From: Aquificaceae bacterium
Lineage (GTDB): Bacteria; Aquificota; Aquificia; Aquificales; Aquificaceae
Direction: 5' to 3'
Length of the DNA stretch: 11,305 bases
NCBI GenBank assembly: GCA_025057715.1
Contig: JANWVD010000014.1
Location: 1 to 11,305 of the forward strand
Below the pieces are notes generated by a model. That model was not told the DNA's origin. It worked only from the letters and a program-made list of their open reading frames with translations, and ran no database searches. A program made the translations under genes and the position numbers. This document shows positions 7,099-11,305 of this stretch, in pieces (the first letter of the stretch is position 1; each line of letters opens with the position of its first letter).

Positions 7099-7994
7099 TA
7101 ACTACCACATCCCCAAAGTATGGTATCTTGGTTTATGTGCAAGACATCTTGCTATCTTTGCTCTTGGTTTTACTCGCTATTCTTAGTCTCTTTTCTCAAA
7201 GTGCACAGCTAAGTGTGATTTTGTTTGGTCTTTTTGGAAGCGTTCTTGCAATCATCTGGCTAAGGCTTTCTGCGCCTGATTTAGCAATAGTCGAGCTACT
7301 CCTCGGGGCTGGCGTTTCCACTGCCTTGATGATGAAGCTCGCATACACCCAAAGGGCTTTTTTAGAACGCATAAGCATTATTAGAATGATTAAATCCTCG
7401 CTCCTTAGCGCTTTATTCTTTGTTTGGATGGTATTCCCTTCCATAAGCCCCCCGGACATTGAGAGAATAAAACCGCTTGTTCTTGAAAATTTAAAATTCT
7501 CAGGCGTTGAAAGCCCTGTAACTGCTGTTTTATTAAACTTCAGAGGTTATGATACCTTGCTCGAGGTCTTAGTTATAACGATAGCAATCATAGGGGTTTT
7601 GAATCTAAATCTAAAACAGAAAGACTTTCATCTAAAAAGTGACTTCGAGCGCTCTCTTGCGAGCATTTTATTGCCACCAGCGGTTTTTTTCAGTTTTTAT
7701 ATTACCTATCTTGGCTTTAGCAATGTCGGTGGTGCGTTTCAAGGCGGGGTTTTGTTAGCAGGGGCTTTCATCTTAATGGCTTTAACTCACGACGAGCTTA
7801 AAACCATCCACGTAGCAACGAGCGCTCTCGGGCTATTTATCTTCACCCTTATTGCCATAATTAGCAGCTTCCTTGGTAAGGGATTTTTATACATAAGAGG
7901 CGAAATTGCAACGTATAGCATAATGCTCATAGAGCTCGGAATTTTAATCTCAACGGGCGCTTTGCTGTTTTTTGCCTTTAGAGGCAGGTCTTAA
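7092..7994 (+). CDS. Fused MbhD-MbhE-MnhB/MbhF-like antiporter subunit
   Basis: A 300-residue integral membrane protein that reads as three antiporter pieces in one chain. Residues about 17-85 resemble DUF4040/MbhD, the C-terminal part of MrpA (RLSAPDLAIVELLLGAG, with E68 in the membrane). Residues about 100-172 resemble MbhE (FRGYDTLLEVLVITIAIIGV, with D154 and E158). Residues about 188-297 resemble MnhB/MbhF (LASILLPPAVFFSFYITYLG then FQGGVLLAGAFILMAL). Such subunits belong to Mrp Na+/H+ antiporters and to membrane-bound hydrogenase-type complexes, where they move sodium ions or protons. The other subunits are not next to it. There is no clear ribosome site before the ATG at 7092, so the start is the best guess among few options. 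It converges with hslU, and the two stop codons overlap. Confidence 0.75.
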   Translation: MSITTTSPKYGILVYVQDILLSLLLVLLAILSLFSQSAQLSVILFGLFGSVLAIIWLRLSAPDLAIVELLLGAGVSTALMMKLAYTQRAFLERISIIRMIKSSLLSALFFVWMVFPSISPPDIERIKPLVLENLKFSGVESPVTAVLLNFRGYDTLLEVLVITIAIIGVLNLNLKQKDFHLKSDFERSLASILLPPAVFFSFYITYLGFSNVGGAFQGGVLLAGAFILMALTHDELKTIHVATSALGLFIFTLIAIISSFLGKGFLYIRGEIATYSIMLIELGILISTGALLFFAFRGRS

Positions 7995-9340
7995 AGCATA
8001 TACCTCGACACATCCACATCCTCAACCAAGCTTGTGAGCTTACTTTTAACAAACGCAGCGTTAATGATGATTCTTTGACCATACAGTTCATCTGCGACAA
8101 ATGAGAGGTCTTCGAGCAACTTTTCCACGATTGTATGAAGCCTTCTTGCGCCTATGTTTTCAACCCTTTGGTTTACCTGCTCTGCTATGTTAGCAATTTC
8201 TTCAATAGCGTCGTCGGTAAATTCAATCTCGAGTCCCTCCGTTTTAAGGAGCTCTTTATACTGGCGTATGAGCGCGTTTTTTGGCTCTTTTAAAATCCTT
8301 ACAAAATCAGAGCGAGTAAGGGGTGATAGCTCGACCCTTATGGGGAACCTGCCTTGAAGCTCTGGCATGAGGTCAGAGGGGCTTACATTGCTAAAAGCCC
8401 CTGCTGCTATAAAAAGTATATGGTCGGTCTTTATCTGTCCGTATTTGGTCTTAACAACCGTGCCCTCTACTATTGGAAGTAAGTCCCTTTGCACGCCCTC
8501 GCGGGAAACGGAGTGAGAACCCTCGTAGCCCTTTACGGCTATTTTGTCAATCTCGTCTATGAATATTATTCCAAAGTCCTGAGCACGCTGGATTGCCTCT
8601 CTGGCAAGCTCGTCTCTGTCAATAAGTTTGTCTGCTTCCTCCTCTTGAAAGAGAGCGAGTGCTTCTTTTACCTTTAGCTTGCGCTTTTTCGAGCCAAGCG
8701 AGAAACTGCTCATGAGCTGGGAGATTTGCTCCTCGAGCTCTTCGAGTTCTGGCGGTCCTGCAATCCCCAGTATAGGACCGGACTTTTCCTTTACATCTAT
8801 CTCTATGACCCTGTCGTCAAGCTCACCGCTTCTGAGCTTTTCACGAAGCGCCTCGCGCCGCGATGGGTCGGCTTCTGTCTTTGACGCAAAGGAATATTGC
8901 TGCGGAACTAAGTAATCAAGAACCCTGTCTTCTGCGCTCTTTTTGACGCGCTCGCTAACTGCCTTTACGCGCTCGCTTCTGACCATTTGAAAAGAGACCT
9001 CTACGAGTTCTTTAACCATTGAGTCAACGTTTCTACCAACGTATCCAATCTCGGTATAGCGAGTTGCCTCCACCTTTACAAACGGAGCTCTAAAGAGCTG
9101 CGCAACCCTTCTTGCAATCTCGGTTTTACCAACGCCCGTTGGACCAATCATCAAGAGGTTTTTGGGGGTGACCTCTTCTTGCATCTCTTTTGATAAGAGT
9201 TGTCTTCTGTAGCGGTTTCTTATGGCAATTGCAACCGCCCTTTTCGCTGATTCTTGACCAACTATAAATTGATTTAGCTCATCCACAATACGCTTTGGCG
9301 TAAGCTGTTTTAAAAGCTCAAAGGATGAAATACTCTGCAT
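7991..9340 (-). CDS. hslU: ATP-dependent protease ATPase subunit HslU
   Basis: A 449-residue AAA+ unfoldase of the HslUV (ClpYQ) protease. It opens with LTPKRIVDELNQFIVGQ, has Walker A GPTGVGKT (66-73), the pore loop GYVG (99-102), a coiled-coil-rich I domain at about 109-243, Walker B IIFIDEIDKIA (258-268), the arginine finger region GRF (330-332), sensor 2 GARR (397-400) and the C-terminal tail DVSRYML that docks into HslV. Length is typical. It unfolds substrates with ATP and feeds them to the HslV peptidase, which is not in this window. The ATG is preceded by AAGGAG seven bases upstream, within the 23-base overlap with the unknown upstream gene, so translation of the two is probably coupled. 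Its stop codon overlaps that of the convergent antiporter gene. Confidence 0.97.
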   Translation of the reverse strand: MQSISSFELLKQLTPKRIVDELNQFIVGQESAKRAVAIAIRNRYRRQLLSKEMQEEVTPKNLLMIGPTGVGKTEIARRVAQLFRAPFVKVEATRYTEIGYVGRNVDSMVKELVEVSFQMVRSERVKAVSERVKKSAEDRVLDYLVPQQYSFASKTEADPSRREALREKLRSGELDDRVIEIDVKEKSGPILGIAGPPELEELEEQISQLMSSFSLGSKKRKLKVKEALALFQEEEADKLIDRDELAREAIQRAQDFGIIFIDEIDKIAVKGYEGSHSVSREGVQRDLLPIVEGTVVKTKYGQIKTDHILFIAAGAFSNVSPSDLMPELQGRFPIRVELSPLTRSDFVRILKEPKNALIRQYKELLKTEGLEIEFTDDAIEEIANIAEQVNQRVENIGARRLHTIVEKLLEDLSFVADELYGQRIIINAAFVKSKLTSLVEDVDVSRYML

Positions 9341-9782
9341 TTAAGAGCTCCTTGGGGACTTGTTTAACGCTGCGGACCAGATTCTGAAGATAATTATCAA
9401 GGTCATCTGGAAAGGTTTCAAGCTCAAAAGGCGCTGGAAAGACCATTCTTATTAGCTCAACTGGGGGATAGCCAACGCCTATTGCCGGCGTTATTTGACC
9501 TATGGAGCACATACTCGCAAACTCATAGACCCTCTCGTAGGCTGACTTAAGCGCAAGCCCGAGGTTGCGAGACCTTCTGCCGCGTTTATTAACTTCATAA
9601 ACTACTACATTGTTTGCATCTTTCAATAATCTGTCAATGTCTTTAACGACTCTTAAGAAATTCCAATCTTTATAAAACTCGACGTAGTCAACATCTGGTA
9701 ATTCAAAGCGAATCGTATACATGTGAATAAGATACCTATCCGCAAAGACATCCGCGTAAAATAAAACCTCCCTTGACTCCAT
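9318..9782 (-). CDS. Conserved-looking hypothetical protein upstream of hslU
   Basis: A 154-residue protein I do not recognise. It is predicted soluble, with no signal peptide or membrane segment, and is rich in aromatic and acidic residues. Notable stretches are YVEFYKDWNFLRVVKDIDRL (about 34-53), a basic patch NKRGRRSRN (65-73) and a hydrophobic, proline-containing part GQITPAIGVGYPPVELIRMV (95-114). It overlaps hslU by 23 bases, and the hslU ribosome site lies inside it, so it is a real translated gene. No Shine-Dalgarno site precedes its ATG; TATATT at 9791-9796 on the minus strand would put the transcript start within a base or two of the ATG. A role in protein quality control is only a guess from position. 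Confidence 0.75.
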   Translation of the reverse strand: MESREVLFYADVFADRYLIHMYTIRFELPDVDYVEFYKDWNFLRVVKDIDRLLKDANNVVVYEVNKRGRRSRNLGLALKSAYERVYEFASMCSIGQITPAIGVGYPPVELIRMVFPAPFELETFPDDLDNYLQNLVRSVKQVPKELLNAEYFIL

Positions 9783-9800
9783 ATGGCTTAAATATAACCT
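9783..9800. promoter_or_regulatory. 18-bp divergent intergenic region with A+T-rich core
   Basis: Only 18 bases separate the ATG codons of the unknown gene (minus) and tsaE (plus). The core TTAAATATAA can serve as a -10 in either direction: TATATT on the minus strand (9791-9796) and TTAAAT on the plus strand (9788-9793). Neither gene has a ribosome site here, so both mRNAs may be leaderless. No good -35 box is visible for either direction; TTGACT at 9773-9778 is only 14 bases from TATAAC. Confidence 0.4.
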
Positions 9801-10205
9801 ATGAAGCTGAGGTTAGAAAGCGAGGAAGAGCTTAGGGCTCTTGGGCGAAAAATCGGTGCGAATATCAAGCTCCCGAAGGCAATATGCCTTAAAGGGGAAT
9901 TAGGAAGTGGTAAAACAACCCTCGTAAAAGCTATAGCTGAGGGTATGGGCATACTAAATGGCTTTCAGGTGAGAAGCCCGACCTTTACCATCCTTAACTG
10001 CTATGAAACCTCAAGAGGAAGGCTCTATCACGCAGATTTATACAGGGTAGGCGAGCTATCGCTCGATGAGTTTTCGTTTGATGGACTGCTAATCGTAGAG
10101 TGGCCTACTGGAAATATAAAGTGTGATTGCACGATATTATTTGAAATTCAAGGCTATTCACGAATTCTTGATTTTTCAATGTGTGAAGAGCTTTTACAAA
10201 CTTGA
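9801..10205 (+). CDS. tsaE: tRNA t6A biosynthesis ATPase TsaE
   Basis: A 134-residue P-loop protein of the TsaE (YjeE) family, the ATPase that works with TsaB and TsaD to make N6-threonylcarbamoyladenosine at position 37 of ANN-decoding tRNAs. It shows the Walker A GELGSGKTT (32-40), the family motif SPTFTILNCYE (59-69), LYHADLYR (75-82) and IVEWP (98-102), all in the usual order and spacing. Length is at the short end of normal. The ATG at 9801 fits the family start (about 30 residues before the P-loop), although no ribosome site precedes it. The last 52 bases overlap the end of the convergent pspB-like gene, so the TsaE C-terminus is read from DNA that is antisense to that gene. Confidence 0.95.
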   Translation: MKLRLESEEELRALGRKIGANIKLPKAICLKGELGSGKTTLVKAIAEGMGILNGFQVRSPTFTILNCYETSRGRLYHADLYRVGELSLDEFSFDGLLIVEWPTGNIKCDCTILFEIQGYSRILDFSMCEELLQT

Positions 10206-10789
10206 TTCAGAGATTTTAAAGATATCTTGCGGTTTTTTAGCTCAAGCATGCTAATCGTCGCATTATCCATATGTATGCTCCAGAGCTTTTCAAGACCTAT
10301 CCCGAGCGCAAGGCAAACTACTGCATGAAGAGTACCACCATGGGCGACTATGAGAATTTTATTATGCTCAAGTTTTAATATACTCTCAAAGAAATCTTCA
10401 ACTCTTTGTTTAAAAGAATTCATATCTTCTTGTGTCGGTAAAGGGTTTTGAAGAGGGTTTTTAAGCCAGTCGCTCATGATATCCCTTTTGGTTTTCAAAA
10501 GCTCTGAGAAGCTCTCGCCCTCAAAGTTTCCGAATGACATCTCCCTTATTCGCTCATCCTTAACAACCTCTAAATTAAGAACGTCGCTTATTGTTAAAGC
10601 AGTCTTGAGAGCTCTCCTTTGCGGGGAGCTGATAATTAGCTCTATCCCTTGGTCTTTTAAAGCCTTGGCACACATCCTTGCTTGCACAAAACCAAGTGGC
10701 GTAAGGTCGCTATCTAACTTGCCTTGGAATATCCCTTTCTCGTTTAGCTCGCTCTGGGCATGCCTGACGAGATAAATTAGCTTGTCCAT
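10154..10789 (-). CDS. pspB: Histidine phosphatase family protein, PspB-like paralogue
   Basis: A 211-residue paralogue of the pspA product with RHAQS (9-13), R59, E83 and the second active histidine H150 in VAHGG. The position of the PspA histidine 85 is taken by Phe86 (EMSFG), and the C-terminal CHLGE tail is absent, replaced by a polar, basic tail ending SHIEKSRIRE. This pattern fits PspB of Hydrogenobacter thermophilus, which, as I recall, lacks phosphoserine phosphatase activity alone but pairs with PspA in the heterodimeric iPSP2. It could instead be a separate phosphatase or mutase. I chose the ATG at 10789 because the RHA motif then falls at its usual place; an upstream ATG at 10897 would add 36 unlike residues lying across the divergent gene. 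No ribosome site precedes it. It overlaps tsaE tail to tail by 52 bases. Confidence 0.8.
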   Translation of the reverse strand: MDKLIYLVRHAQSELNEKGIFQGKLDSDLTPLGFVQARMCAKALKDQGIELIISSPQRRALKTALTISDVLNLEVVKDERIREMSFGNFEGESFSELLKTKRDIMSDWLKNPLQNPLPTQEDMNSFKQRVEDFFESILKLEHNKILIVAHGGTLHAVVCLALGIGLEKLWSIHMDNATISMLELKNRKISLKSLNQVCKSSSHIEKSRIRE

Positions 10790-10810
10790 ACTAAACTTAT
10801 GTAGTATATT
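10782..10810 (+). promoter_or_regulatory. Promoter for the DUF3617-like gene
   Basis: TTGTCC (10782-10787), a 17-base spacer and TATATT (10805-10810) give four and five matches to sigma-70 hexamers. The start near 10817 would leave a 13-base leader with AGGGGAG at 10821-10827. On the other strand TATACT (10803-10808) could be the -10 for the pspB-like gene, so the two -10 boxes share DNA. Confidence 0.55.
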
Positions 10811-10829
10811 TTTAACAAAGAGGGGAGAA

Positions 10830-11240
10830 ATGAAGTTAGCAATCTTTGTATTATCCTTGGCAACGACAGTATTAGGAAATGAGCTTTGGGAATACACTTA
10901 CATAGCCGAAGAGCAAAAAGGCGGCAAAACAATCAAACAAAAGCCAATCACCATGCGTAGCTGCCTGAAAGATAGCTACAGCGGCATGCAAAACATAAAG
11001 CTGCCAGACCAAAGCTCGAAAAGCCCTGATTGCAAGCTCGTATCTACGCCGGCGGATTTTAACAAACTTCCAATGACGCTAAAGTTTAACTGCACCGAAG
11101 GGGGCAAAAAATACACGATGGAACAAACCTTCATAAAGCAAACGAATAAGGAAATGGAAATACACATCCTAATGCGCTATGAAAACGGCGATACTAAAAA
11201 GGCACAGATGATAGGCAAATATATCGGGAATTGCAAATAA
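10830..11240 (+). CDS. Secreted DUF3617-like protein with four cysteines
   Basis: A 136-residue protein with a 16-residue signal peptide (MKLAIFVLSLATTVLG) and a mature chain starting NELWEY. The LWEY opening, the spaced cysteines C45, C68, C88 and C135 and the closing IGNC are the pattern of DUF3617 proteins, small periplasmic proteins of unknown function. The four cysteines could form two disulfides. The mature part is lysine-rich. I chose the ATG at 10830 because of the AGGGGAG site 2 bases upstream of it and because the signal peptide then begins at residue 1; the ATG at 10782 would put the signal peptide inside. A second secreted-protein gene begins 12 bases after its stop, so the two form an operon. 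Confidence 0.8.
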   Translation: MKLAIFVLSLATTVLGNELWEYTYIAEEQKGGKTIKQKPITMRSCLKDSYSGMQNIKLPDQSSKSPDCKLVSTPADFNKLPMTLKFNCTEGGKKYTMEQTFIKQTNKEMEIHILMRYENGDTKKAQMIGKYIGNCK

Positions 11241-11252
11241 AGGAGGTTTAGC

Positions 11253-11305
11253 ATGAAAAAAGCACTTTTTGCACTTTTAATAACAGGGGCAAGCGTATTT
11301 GCTCA
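11253..11305 (+). CDS. Start of a second secreted protein, cut by window edge
   Basis: ATG with a strong AGGAGG at 11241-11246, followed by 17 codons MKKALFALLITGASVFA, a clear Sec signal peptide with a likely cut after Ala17. The mature protein lies outside the window, so nothing can be said of its function. It is 12 bases downstream of the DUF3617-like gene and probably in the same operon. Confidence 0.7.
   Translation, partial: MKKALFALLITGASVFA

Noticed and set aside
8489..8915. Two plus-strand open frames inside hslU
   Set aside because: They lie fully antisense to a strongly conserved hslU coding region and have no recognisable protein pattern.
9773..9798. TTGACT and TATAAC as a tsaE promoter
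   Set aside because: The spacing is 14 bases, too short for a normal sigma-70 promoter, and the start would fall inside the coding region.
10782..10829. N-terminal extension of the DUF3617-like protein by 16 residues
   Set aside because: It would place the signal peptide internally and ignore the AGGGGAG site directly before the ATG at 10830.
10790..10897. N-terminal extension of the pspB-like protein by 36 residues
   Set aside because: The extension does not resemble the family, lies across the divergent promoter and start of the DUF3617-like gene, and would put the RHA motif far from the N-terminus.

Overview
The window looks like chromosome from a thermophilic, hydrogen-oxidising member of the Aquificaceae (Hydrogenobacter/Thermocrinis/Aquifex group). 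The strongest clue is a gene that closely resembles, by recall, the metal-independent phosphoserine phosphatase PspA of Hydrogenobacter thermophilus, including its diagnostic EIDHG motif and its C-terminal CHLGE..VEAH tail. A second paralogue resembles the PspB partner. Compact, overlapping genes, moderate G+C (judged by eye), a TTG start and starts without Shine-Dalgarno sites fit such a genome. I see no tRNA, rRNA, CRISPR array, transposase or phage gene, so this reads as ordinary chromosome rather than a mobile island.

Minus-strand block, about 1-7047, read right to left: a DUF2325-like small protein with a Cys/His cluster; a TonB-dependent outer-membrane receptor ending in a strong terminator that overlaps its stop codon; tonB; the yicC-type endoribonuclease; a class V aminotransferase; pspA; and a secreted TPR protein that runs off the left edge. 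The aminotransferase and pspA overlap by 7 bases, and pspA and the TPR gene by 26, so the last three form a tight transcription unit. I infer that the aminotransferase and PspA carry out the last two steps of phosphorylated serine synthesis (3-phosphohydroxypyruvate to phosphoserine to serine).

Middle, 7048-9782: a plus-strand membrane protein that appears to fuse three Mrp/Mbh-type antiporter subunits (MbhD/DUF4040, MbhE and MnhB/MbhF-like) stands without the rest of its complex. It is convergent with hslU, and the two stop codons share the same four bases. hslU, the ATPase of the HslUV protease, is preceded by an overlapping gene of unknown function; hslV is not in the window.

Right part, 9783-11305: tsaE (tRNA t6A synthesis) diverges from the unknown gene across only 18 bases. 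It converges with the pspB-like gene, overlapping it by 52 bases. Divergent from pspB is a secreted four-cysteine DUF3617-like protein, followed by the first codons of another secreted protein cut off by the right edge.

The non-coding space is small but holds readable signals: a near-consensus promoter for the DUF2325 gene, a good promoter for the DUF3617 gene, a TATAAT box placed so that the aminotransferase mRNA would be leaderless, and two very similar GAA-loop hairpins just after two stop codons.
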